This document shows, one piece after another, positions 1-5,987 of a stretch of DNA of 10,381 nucleotides (position 1 is the stretch's first letter; every line of letters begins with the position of its first letter). The position numbers and the translations under genes are program-made. The notes under the pieces were generated by a model. That model worked only from the letters and a program-made list of their open reading frames with translations, had not been told where the DNA came from and ran no database searches. This DNA is from Caryophanales bacterium (GTDB lineage Bacteria > Bacillota_I > Bacilli_A > RFN20 > JAISJY01), in the NCBI GenBank assembly GCA_031261365.1, contig JAISJY010000163.1:1-10381 (forward strand), written 5' to 3'.

Positions 1-31
1 ATTAAATTAAATAAAACTAAGATAATTAAAC
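1..31. repeat. 31-bp direct repeat, copy 1 (window edge)
   Basis: Bases 1-31 are identical to bases 305-335, an offset of 304 bp. The match ends at base 31 (next base t, versus a at 336). Its left limit is unknown because it touches the window edge, so the true repeat may be longer. This copy contains the stop codon of the leftward membrane protein gene. Confidence 0.85.
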
Positions 32-441
32 TTTATTCTAGAATCGTTTTTAATAGTTAAATATTCTTCATTTATTAATTCAACATTTTGAAGAAGGGTA
101 ATGTCATTTAAATTGATAGTAGAAGTTTGATATTCTTTGTCTTTATAAGCTAAAGGATTAAAAGCAAAAATCTCTAATAAAAGAATAGCTAAAGCCGTGA
201 TAGAATAATACTTTTTCTTATTTAAAAATAGTAAACTAGTACCACCGACTATATAAAATATCAAATGAGCAAACATTGTTATTTCTTTAAAAAATATAAA
301 GAGAATTAAATTAAATAAAACTAAGATAATTAAACAAATAAGAACTTTTAAACAAAGATAAAACTTAAACTTTTCTTTGTAACTCATTAAAAAAAGGAAA
401 ATGATAGAAATGACTAAATAAGCAATAATCCCATATAACAT
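7..441 (-). CDS. small multi-pass membrane protein, function unknown
   Basis: I do not recognise this 144-residue protein. Its first two thirds are hydrophobic, with four likely membrane segments at about residues 2-19, 29-51, 57-74 and 81-95. Short lysine-rich stretches follow the first and third segments (YKEKFKFY, NKKKYY), and a polar tail of about 45 residues ends the protein (NPLAYKDKEYQ to the end). The start is supported by an AAGGAGAAAAT Shine-Dalgarno region directly upstream of the ATG at 441. An extended -10 lies about 27 bases upstream of the start codon. The final codons and the stop fall inside a 31-bp sequence that also occurs within the gene in another frame (305-335), so the present C-terminus may be the product of a rearrangement or an assembly join. 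No enzymatic motif or signal is visible. It diverges from another small membrane protein gene at 564. Confidence 0.6.
   Translation of the reverse strand: MLYGIIAYLVISIIFLFLMSYKEKFKFYLCLKVLICLIILVLFNLILFIFFKEITMFAHLIFYIVGGTSLLFLNKKKYYSITALAILLLEIFAFNPLAYKDKEYQTSTINLNDITLLQNVELINEEYLTIKNDSRIKFNYLSFI
305..335. repeat. 31-bp direct repeat, copy 2 (inside membrane protein gene)
   Basis: Exact second copy of bases 1-31. Here it encodes part of the second membrane helix of the leftward gene (about residues 36-46), read in a different frame from copy 1 because the offset of 304 is not a multiple of three. Confidence 0.85.
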
Positions 442-467
442 ATTTTCTCCTTTGAATAATCTAGTTT

Positions 468-476
468 ATTATACCA
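468..476 (-). promoter_or_regulatory. extended -10 promoter for the leftward membrane protein gene
   Basis: On the minus strand this reads TGGTATAAT, a perfect extended -10 (TGn plus TATAAT), about 27 bases upstream of the ATG at 441. No convincing -35 is visible 16-18 bases further upstream, which is acceptable for an extended -10 promoter. Confidence 0.55.
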
Positions 477-495
477 TTAGTTATTAAATAATAAA

Positions 496-518
496 ATTAG
501 GAATGATAGTTTCCTAAT
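496..518. promoter_or_regulatory. 8+8 bp inverted repeat, possible operator between divergent promoters
   Basis: The arms ATTAGGAA (496-503) and TTCCTAAT (511-518) are perfect inverted complements separated by 7 bases. The element covers the -35 and part of the spacer of the rightward promoter and lies about 20 bp upstream of the leftward -10. That position suits an operator acting on one or both genes. No regulator is identified, and an 8-bp arm in AT-rich DNA could be chance. Confidence 0.35.
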
Positions 519-531
519 AATGTGGTATTAT
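503..531 (+). promoter_or_regulatory. promoter for the rightward membrane protein gene
   Basis: ATGATA (503-508, four of six matches to TTGACA) is followed after 17 bases by an extended -10, TGGTATTAT (523-531). It lies 32 bases upstream of the SD-equipped ATG at 564 and mirrors the extended -10 on the opposite strand. Confidence 0.5.
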
Positions 532-563
532 TTAATTAAGTTAATATTGGAGGGGAGTTAAAA

Positions 564-1020
564 ATGGAAAGGATTAAAAAGAATGTTTTTAAGATTATCG
601 CGGTTATTATTGCTTTAATAGATAGGTATTCCAATTGGAATTGGCATGGTTCACTCATGGTATAAACCAAAAAATGTAATTTTTGGAGCTGCTTTATGCT
701 TTATTTTATTAGGTTTATTTATATTTTTTATAGACCCAAAGATAAAGAAAGGTAGAAGAATAGTATCTATTATTATTTTAGTTTTAGGTGTTGGAGCAAG
801 TTTCTTAATTGGATATAGAGGCGGTGATCCAAGTTCTCCATGGATTTGGAACAATAAAGTTGATATATTGTGGATTCTTGAGCCTTGGATAGAATGGGTT
901 GATATGATAATTCCACTTATTTTATTCCCGCTTTTATCATTAACCTTATGGTTTTATGATTATAAGTTAACAAAATTACAGCAAGTAAGTGACAACAAAC
1001 AAGAAGAACACATTTCATAA
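564..1020 (+). pseudogene. small four-helix membrane protein gene broken by a 4-bp ATAG tandem duplication
   Basis: A strong Shine-Dalgarno site (GGAGGGGAG, 549-557) precedes the ATG at 564. That frame reads MERIKKNVFKIIAVIIALI and then runs out of register, stopping at 663-665 after 33 codons. The rest of the gene lies in the +1 frame, which is blocked upstream by a TAG at 619-621. At 618-625 the sequence reads ATAGATAG. Removing one ATAG gives a continuous 150-residue protein joining IIALI to GIPIGIGMVHSW. The repaired protein has likely membrane helices at about 9-27, 37-54, 65-82 and 113-132, with a tryptophan-rich segment near 92-110 and a charged tail. The family is not recognised. The ATG at 646, which opens a 124-residue frame, has no SD and starts after the first helix, so I do not take it as the native start. 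The break could be a real mutation, a sequencing or assembly error, or less likely a +1 frameshift. Confidence 0.7.
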
Positions 1021-1088
1021 ATAACCATAGTAAATAAGTTTGAACAAATGCCTTGTTTTCTTAACTCCTTTTATTTTCAAAACAAATA

Positions 1089-1116
1089 GAGACAAAAAAG
1101 ATTATAATACTATTAT
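1089..1116 (+). promoter_or_regulatory. candidate promoter of the five-gene operon
   Basis: GAGACA (1089-1094, four of six matches to TTGACA) lies 16 bases before TATTAT (1111-1116). A second consensus-like box, TATAAT (1103-1108), has no good partner at -35. Both lie in the only gap upstream of the ATG at 1138. The exact pair is uncertain. Confidence 0.35.
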
Positions 1117-1137
1117 AAGAATGAAAAGGTGAGTATT

Positions 1138-2088
1138 ATGAAAAAAGCAAATAAACCAAAAATCAATTTAACAATCGCTATCTTAATAAGTGCAGTCGTC
1201 TATTTAGCTTTGTCTTTAACTTTAATCTTGTTGCTTCCTCAAGTCTTAATAGTTATTTTAATCACACTTTTAACTATCTGTTTAACAGCTACTATTCTAA
1301 CTTTAATTAATTATTATCTTGTTAAACCTTTAAAACAAATTACTTTAGCAAGTAAAACATATTTATCAGAGGGAGATTATTATCCTGTTAATTGTTCTGC
1401 TCCTTATTTATTACAGTTACAAGAGGCTATTAAAACTATTGAAAAGAAAGTTAATGTTCTAGTTGATTTTACTAAAGACCAACATGATAATTTAGTTCAT
1501 GAAATTAACTCCAAAGAAAAGTTTTTTGCTGAGGCAATTAAAGAGATAATCAAAAAATTAGCTGGTTTTAAAACTAGAATAAAGTTTGAAGATGCTGAAA
1601 ATATTCAAGAAGATGTAGATATTATCAATGATTTATTACACCGTATGAAAAAAGAAATAAAGTTAAATGAGGTGGAAGAATTAGATGAAACAAATCCAAA
1701 TATAATTGATTTATCAGAAAAAACAATTTTAGTAGTTGATGATATAGATATTAATAGGTCTATCTTAATTGAAACCTTAAAACTAGGAAATGCTAAAGTT
1801 ATTGATGTAGAAAATGGTCAAATAGCAGTTGATACCTTTGCTAAAGATTATCAAACAATTGATTTAATTTTAATGGATATTAGAATGCCTGTTATGGATG
1901 GTTATGAGGCTACTAGAATTATAAGAACTTTAAATGAAAAAGGAAAAGTAATACCAATTATTGCAGTTTCTGCTCATCTATATCAAAAAGATATTTATAA
2001 AGCTTTTGATGCAGGTATGACAGACCATTTACCAAAGCCGATAGATGTTAGTAAACTTTACGAAATAATCGCTAGGAATATAAAATGA
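1138..2088 (+). CDS. membrane-anchored HAMP-like/receiver protein without kinase ATPase domain
   Basis: A 316-residue two-component-type protein. Two membrane helices (about 11-31 and 35-58) are followed by a HAMP-like stretch beginning LVKPLKQIT. A helical linker (about 85-185) contains VHEI (H121-E122) and a later IINDLL segment resembling the two helices of a histidine kinase DHp domain. A complete receiver domain fills about 196-316: acidic pair D201-D202, phosphoacceptor D247 in MDIRMPVMDG, S278 and K300 in LPKP. There is no ATP-binding (HATPase) domain and no DNA-binding output, so it cannot phosphorylate itself in the usual way. It may be a phospho-sink, an adaptor, or a remnant of a hybrid kinase. 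AGGTGA (1127-1132) sits 5 bases before the ATG at 1138. The upstream in-frame GTG at 1129 overlaps that site and is rejected as the start. It is the first gene of a rightward operon, and its TGA overlaps the next ATG (ATGA). Confidence 0.8.
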   Translation: MKKANKPKINLTIAILISAVVYLALSLTLILLLPQVLIVILITLLTICLTATILTLINYYLVKPLKQITLASKTYLSEGDYYPVNCSAPYLLQLQEAIKTIEKKVNVLVDFTKDQHDNLVHEINSKEKFFAEAIKEIIKKLAGFKTRIKFEDAENIQEDVDIINDLLHRMKKEIKLNEVEELDETNPNIIDLSEKTILVVDDIDINRSILIETLKLGNAKVIDVENGQIAVDTFAKDYQTIDLILMDIRMPVMDGYEATRIIRTLNEKGKVIPIIAVSAHLYQKDIYKAFDAGMTDHLPKPIDVSKLYEIIARNIK

Positions 2089-3044
2089 AAATAGATAATA
2101 AAAAAGTAATTTCCATAATTGTTCCTTGTTATAATGAAGAAGAAGTGCTTCCCCTTTATTATAATGAAACGGTAAAAGTATTAAATGAAATGAAGGTTTC
2201 TTATGAAATTATTTTTGTTGATGATGGTAGCAAAGATAAAACAAAAGAAGTAATTAAAGGTTTTGCTAAAATAAATAAAAATATAAAATATCTAATCTTT
2301 TCTAGAAACTTTGGTAAAGAAGGTGCTTTATATGCTGGTTTAGAAAACAGTTGTGGTGAATATGTAGTCGTGATGGATGCTGACTTACAAGACCCACCAG
2401 AACTATTAAAAAGTATGTATAGTATTTTACAAGAAGGTCAATATGACTGTGTAGGGACAAGAAGAATAACTAGAAAAGGTGAGCCAAAAATAAGATCTTT
2501 CTTTGCTAATGGTTTTTATAAACTAATAAATAAAATGTCTAAAACTAAAATAGTTAATGGAGCAAGAGACTTTAGAATGATGAGCAGAACAATGGTTAAA
2601 GGTATTTTATCTTTAAAAGAATATAATAGATTTTCTAAAGGTATATTTTCTTGGGTCGGTTTTGAAACAAAATGGTTAGAATATGAAAATATAGAAAGAA
2701 AAGCAGGGAAAACAAAATGGTCATTTGGTAAATTGTTTAAGTATTCAATGGATGGCTTTTTAGGTTTTACAACTGCTCCTTTAGCTATTGCTTCTTTTTT
2801 AGGAACTCTCTTTTCTATTATTGCTTTTTTAGGAATTATTGCGATTTTTATTAGAGCCTTAGTTGACCCTTCTGCTTCTATTGATGGTTGGGCTTCTACC
2901 ATTTGTATTATTGGTTTCTTAGGAGGTATTCAGTTATTAACTATTGGAATATTGGGGCAATATATGTCAAAAACTTATTTAGAAACTAAAAATCGTCCTA
3001 TCTATATTAGTAAGGAAAGTAACATTGAAAAAGATGAGCTATAA
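2085..3044 (+). CDS. GT2 polyprenyl-phosphate glycosyltransferase (DPM1/GtrB/CsbB type)
   Basis: A 319-residue membrane glycosyltransferase of family GT2. It shows the GT-A nucleotide-sugar fold start SIIVPCYNEEE (10-20), VDDGS (45-49), and the metal-binding DAD within MDADLQDPPE (97-106, D98 and D100). The family's NRF (181-183) and GKTKWSFGKLFKYS (208-221) motifs follow, then two C-terminal membrane helices (about 231-257 and 271-294). Family members move a sugar from a UDP- or GDP-sugar to undecaprenyl phosphate on the cytoplasmic face, making a lipid-linked donor for modifying cell-envelope polymers. The sugar cannot be told from the sequence, and no flippase or GT-C partner is in the window. 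The ATG overlaps the preceding stop by 4 nt, with AGGAA (2074-2078) six bases upstream, so it is probably translationally coupled to the receiver protein. Confidence 0.88.
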   Translation: MKIDNKKVISIIVPCYNEEEVLPLYYNETVKVLNEMKVSYEIIFVDDGSKDKTKEVIKGFAKINKNIKYLIFSRNFGKEGALYAGLENSCGEYVVVMDADLQDPPELLKSMYSILQEGQYDCVGTRRITRKGEPKIRSFFANGFYKLINKMSKTKIVNGARDFRMMSRTMVKGILSLKEYNRFSKGIFSWVGFETKWLEYENIERKAGKTKWSFGKLFKYSMDGFLGFTTAPLAIASFLGTLFSIIAFLGIIAIFIRALVDPSASIDGWASTICIIGFLGGIQLLTIGILGQYMSKTYLETKNRPIYISKESNIEKDEL

Positions 3045-4062
3045 AATATTAGTTTATGATACCAAGCCTTATGATAAGGAGTATTTTGAATTATTAAAAG
3101 ATGAGAGATTTAATATCAAATATTTAGATGCCAAGTTAGATAATCAAACAGCTTATTTAGCTAAAGGTTATGATGCAATTTGTATTTTTGTTAATGAATA
3201 TGTTGATAAAGAAATAATAGATATTTTGCTTTCTTTTAATATTAAACTTATAGCTTTAAGAAGTGCTGGTTTTAATAATGTTGATTTGAAATATGCTTTC
3301 AATAAGATTCATATTGTTAGAGTTCCAGCCTATTCTCCTTATGCAGTTGCCGAGTATGCAATGGCTTTATTATTAACTCTTAATAGAAAAACAAATAAAT
3401 CATATATTAGAGTTAGAGAACATAATTTTTCTTTAATAGGTTTAACAGGATTTGATTTAAAAAATAAAACAATTGGAGTTATTGGAACAGGTAAAATTGG
3501 TCGTATTTTTATTGATATTTGTTTAGGCTTTGGCTGTAAAGTTTTAGCTTATGATTTATTTCCTTATCAAGATGATAGAATAACTTTTACTACTTTAGAA
3601 CATTTATATAAAGACTCTGATATTATTTCTTTACACATTCCTTTAAGTAAAGAAACTCAACATTTAATAAATAAAAATTCTATGGCTTTAATGAAGGATG
3701 GTGTCTATATTATCAACACATCTAGGGGTGCTTTAGTTAATTCTCTGGATTTGCTTAATAATTTAAAAAGTAAAAAAATAGGTGGTGTTGCTTTAGATGT
3801 TTATGAAGAAGAAGCTAATTTATTCTTTGAAGATTTAAGTTATGAAATAATAGATGATGAAATAATAACCCAATTAATATCTTTGCCAAACACTTTAATA
3901 ACTTCACATCAAGCATTTTTAACCAAGGAAGCTTTAACTAATATTGTTAAAACAACTTTAGATAATGTTATAGAGTTTTTTGAAAAAGATACTTTAGTTA
4001 ATGAGGTTTGTTACCAATGTTCTAAAAAAGGTAATTGTGCTAAAAAAGGTCGCTGTTTTTAA
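3025..4062 (+). CDS. ldhA: D-lactate dehydrogenase (D-2-hydroxyacid dehydrogenase) with cysteine-rich C-terminal tail
   Basis: Reduces pyruvate to D-lactate with NADH, regenerating NAD+ in fermentation; cytoplasmic. Numbering from 3025 (345 residues), it has the Rossmann motif GTGKIG (154-159), catalytic R234 in NTSRGALV, E263 in DVYEEE, and H295 in TSHQAFLT. The stretch LFFEDLS after the glutamate and the HQAFLTKEAL context match the E. coli LdhA type rather than PGDH-type enzymes. The last 17 residues, after the point where LdhA normally ends, form CYQCSKKGNCAKKGRCF with cysteines at 329, 332, 338 and 344, a possible metal or redox site. Start choice: TTG 3025 lies 6 bases after AAGGAAA (3012-3018), whereas ATG 3034 (giving MSYKILVYDT, 342 residues) is a better codon but about 15 bases from that site. 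Either is possible. The start is nested in the end of the glycosyltransferase gene. Confidence 0.9.
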   Translation: MKKMSYKILVYDTKPYDKEYFELLKDERFNIKYLDAKLDNQTAYLAKGYDAICIFVNEYVDKEIIDILLSFNIKLIALRSAGFNNVDLKYAFNKIHIVRVPAYSPYAVAEYAMALLLTLNRKTNKSYIRVREHNFSLIGLTGFDLKNKTIGVIGTGKIGRIFIDICLGFGCKVLAYDLFPYQDDRITFTTLEHLYKDSDIISLHIPLSKETQHLINKNSMALMKDGVYIINTSRGALVNSLDLLNNLKSKKIGGVALDVYEEEANLFFEDLSYEIIDDEIITQLISLPNTLITSHQAFLTKEALTNIVKTTLDNVIEFFEKDTLVNEVCYQCSKKGNCAKKGRCF

Positions 4063-4071
4063 AGGAGGAAT

Positions 4072-5241
4072 ATGTTAAATTTTAATTATCAAAGTAAAAC
4101 AAGAATGATTTTTGGTAAAGGTGAAGAAGAGAAAATAGGACAATATCTTCGGGCTTATACCGATATTAAAAAAGTCTTATTACATTATGGTTCCCAGTCT
4201 ATAAAAAGAACAGGACTTTATCAAAAGGTTTTAAACTCTTTACAAAAAGAAGGTATAGAAATAGTTGAATTGGGAGGGGTAGTTCCTAACCCTCGTATTA
4301 GTTTAGTTAGAGAAGGAATTAAAATGGCTCGAGAAGCTAAAGTTGATTTAATTTTAGCAGTTGGTGGGGGGAGTGTTATTGATTCTGGTAAGGCAATAGC
4401 AGCTGGTTATTATTATGAAGGTGATATTTGGCAAGCTTATAGTCTTGATAAAGCAGTTAGTAAAGCTTTACCTGTGGCAACTATTTTAACTATTCCAGCA
4501 GCTGGAAGTGAATCTAGTAATTCTTCAGTTATTACTAATGATGAAACAAATGAGAAAAAAGGATTACACGGTTCAAGTATGGTGCCTCTATTATCTATTG
4601 TTAATCCTGAATTGTTTTTTACTTTACCTAAACATCAAATTGCTTATGGAATAACTGATATGATGTCACATATCTTTGAAAGATATTTTTCTAATAGTAA
4701 AGATACAGCTTTAAGTGATGCTATCAGCGAAGCAGTTTTAAGAACTATTATTGAATATGCTCCAATTGTTTATAATAACCCTAGTAATTACCACGCTTGG
4801 TTTCAAATAGGTTGGGCAGGAACTATTGCTCATAATGATTTATTAGGAATAGGTAGAGTTCAAGATTGGGCAACACATGGTATGGAACATCAATTATCAG
4901 CCTATTATGATATAGCACATGGTTTAGGTTTAGCTATTTTAACTCCTGCTTGGATGGAATATGTTTATGAAACAAATCCTCAAAGATTTATAGACTTTGC
5001 TTTGAAAGTAATGGGAGTTGAAGCAAGTGGAAAAAGCAATGAGATTATTATTAAGCAAGGTATTAATAAATTAAGAGCCTTTTTTAATTCATTAGGTTTG
5101 CCTAGTAAATTAAGTAAAGTTGGTATTGATACTAGTAAGTTTGAGATTATGGCAAGTGGTTGTTTATGGGGAACAACTATTGGTAACTTTAAAAAATTAA
5201 GTAAAGTTGATGTACTTAATATATTTAATTCAGTTAAATAG
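4072..5241 (+). CDS. yqhD: iron-containing alcohol dehydrogenase, YqhD/butanol dehydrogenase type
   Basis: A 389-residue family III metal-dependent alcohol dehydrogenase that reduces aldehydes to alcohols with NAD(P)H. The cofactor-binding GGGS motif is at 98-101 (AVGGGSVID). The metal ligands are D196, H200 (DMMSH), H269 (THGMEH) and H283 (AHGLGLAIL). Their spacing is the same as the D194/H198/H267/H281 set known for E. coli YqhD, shifted by two residues, so the enzyme should be intact. The length is normal for the family. Opening residues FNYQSKTRMIFGKGEE are typical of the butanol dehydrogenase branch. A near-ideal AAGGAGG (4062-4068) overlaps the ldhA stop and precedes the ATG with good spacing; the gap between genes is 9 nt. 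With ldhA it forms a pair of NAD(P)H-oxidising steps. The physiological aldehyde is unknown. Confidence 0.9.
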   Translation: MLNFNYQSKTRMIFGKGEEEKIGQYLRAYTDIKKVLLHYGSQSIKRTGLYQKVLNSLQKEGIEIVELGGVVPNPRISLVREGIKMAREAKVDLILAVGGGSVIDSGKAIAAGYYYEGDIWQAYSLDKAVSKALPVATILTIPAAGSESSNSSVITNDETNEKKGLHGSSMVPLLSIVNPELFFTLPKHQIAYGITDMMSHIFERYFSNSKDTALSDAISEAVLRTIIEYAPIVYNNPSNYHAWFQIGWAGTIAHNDLLGIGRVQDWATHGMEHQLSAYYDIAHGLGLAILTPAWMEYVYETNPQRFIDFALKVMGVEASGKSNEIIIKQGINKLRAFFNSLGLPSKLSKVGIDTSKFEIMASGCLWGTTIGNFKKLSKVDVLNIFNSVK

Positions 5242-5250
5242 GAGGAATAA

Positions 5251-5970
5251 ATGGGAAGAGCACATGAAGTAAGAAAGAAAGCCATGGCGGCAACTAATGC
5301 TGCTAAAACAAAAGTGTATGCTAAGTATGGAAAAGAAGTTTATTTAGCTGCACGAAGTGGGGTCCCTGATCCTAATATGAACGATGGTTTAAGAAGAGTT
5401 ATTGAAAGAGCTAAAAGAGCTCAAGTACCTAGTGATGTTATTAAAAGAAATATTGATAAAGCTAAATCTGGGACAGGAGAAAACTATGAAGCTATAATGT
5501 ATGAAGGCTTTGGACCTAGCAATTCTTCTTTTGTAGTAGAATGTTTAACAGATAATATTAATAGAACAGTTTCTAATATTAGAAGTTATTTTACAAAGGC
5601 ACATGGCAAGTTAGGAGTAACAGGTTCAGCTACTTTTGGTTATAATCATTATGCGGTTATTACTTTATCAGGTTTAAACGCTGAAGCAGTTTTAGAAACA
5701 TTATTAATGGGTGATGTTGATATTATTGATGTTGAAGAAGATGGTGAGTTTACAACTATCTATGCTGCTCCTCATAAATTAGATTTAGTTAAAGATACTA
5801 TTTTAGCAAGTCATCCAAATATTAATATTGAAGAAGATGAAGTAACTTGGATTCCCAATGAATATATTTCTTTGACAACTCAAGAAGATTTAGATTTATT
5901 TAATAGATTAGTTGGTTTTTTACAAGAAGATGATGATGTTCAAGACTTTTATCACAATGTTCAAGAATAA
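5251..5970 (+). CDS. yebC: YebC/TACO1-family protein (YeeI-like branch)
   Basis: A 239-residue YebC-family protein, full length for the family. It opens MGRAHEVRKKAM, then VYAKYGKEVYLAARSGVPDP (22-41), NDGLRRVIERAKRAQVPSDV (44-63) and NIDKAKSG (67-74). The second domain begins at YEGFGPSNSSFVVECLTDN (84-102), and the C-terminus DDVQDFYHNVQE is also typical. The MGR start, the PDP segment and the overall pattern resemble B. subtilis YeeI more than YebC proper, which usually starts MAGHSKW. The family was long annotated as transcriptional regulators; TACO1 and newer bacterial work point to a ribosome-linked translation role. Which applies here cannot be seen. An ideal AGGAGGAAT (5240-5248) overlaps the alcohol dehydrogenase stop, 9 nt from it to the ATG. 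It is the last gene of the operon, and its TAA abuts the stop of the convergent glucosidase gene. Confidence 0.92.
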   Translation: MGRAHEVRKKAMAATNAAKTKVYAKYGKEVYLAARSGVPDPNMNDGLRRVIERAKRAQVPSDVIKRNIDKAKSGTGENYEAIMYEGFGPSNSSFVVECLTDNINRTVSNIRSYFTKAHGKLGVTGSATFGYNHYAVITLSGLNAEAVLETLLMGDVDIIDVEEDGEFTTIYAAPHKLDLVKDTILASHPNINIEEDEVTWIPNEYISLTTQEDLDLFNRLVGFLQEDDDVQDFYHNVQE

Positions 5971-5987
5971 TTAAATTGTTTTAATTA
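5968..5987. terminator. AT-only palindrome at the convergent stop codons, weak bidirectional terminator candidate
   Basis: TAATTAAA (5968-5975) and TTTAATTA (5980-5987) are perfect complements around a 4-base loop, with the yebC TAA and the glucosidase stop both inside it. The stem has no G-C pair and no long T-tract follows, so it would be a poor intrinsic terminator. It is listed because nothing else separates the two convergent operons. Confidence 0.25.

Noticed and set aside
651..854. Minus-strand open frame of 67 codons
   Set aside because: Antisense to the frameshifted membrane protein gene, with no ribosome site and low-complexity lysine/isoleucine content typical of a shadow frame.
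1043..1085. Possible terminator hairpins (AACAA/TTGTT at 1043-1057; TTGTTTT/AAAACAA at 1053-1085)
   Set aside because: Stems are short and nearly all A-T, the second has a 19-base loop, and neither is followed by a clean T-tract.
1129..1137. GTG at 1129 as start of the receiver protein
   Set aside because: It overlaps the Shine-Dalgarno AGGTGA, which is ideally placed for the ATG at 1138.
2516..2902. Minus-strand open frame of 128 codons
   Set aside because: Fully inside the glycosyltransferase gene on the opposite strand; no SD and no recognisable motif.
4980..5285. Minus-strand open frame of 101 codons
   Set aside because: Shadow of the alcohol dehydrogenase 3' end and the yebC start, both of which are well supported.
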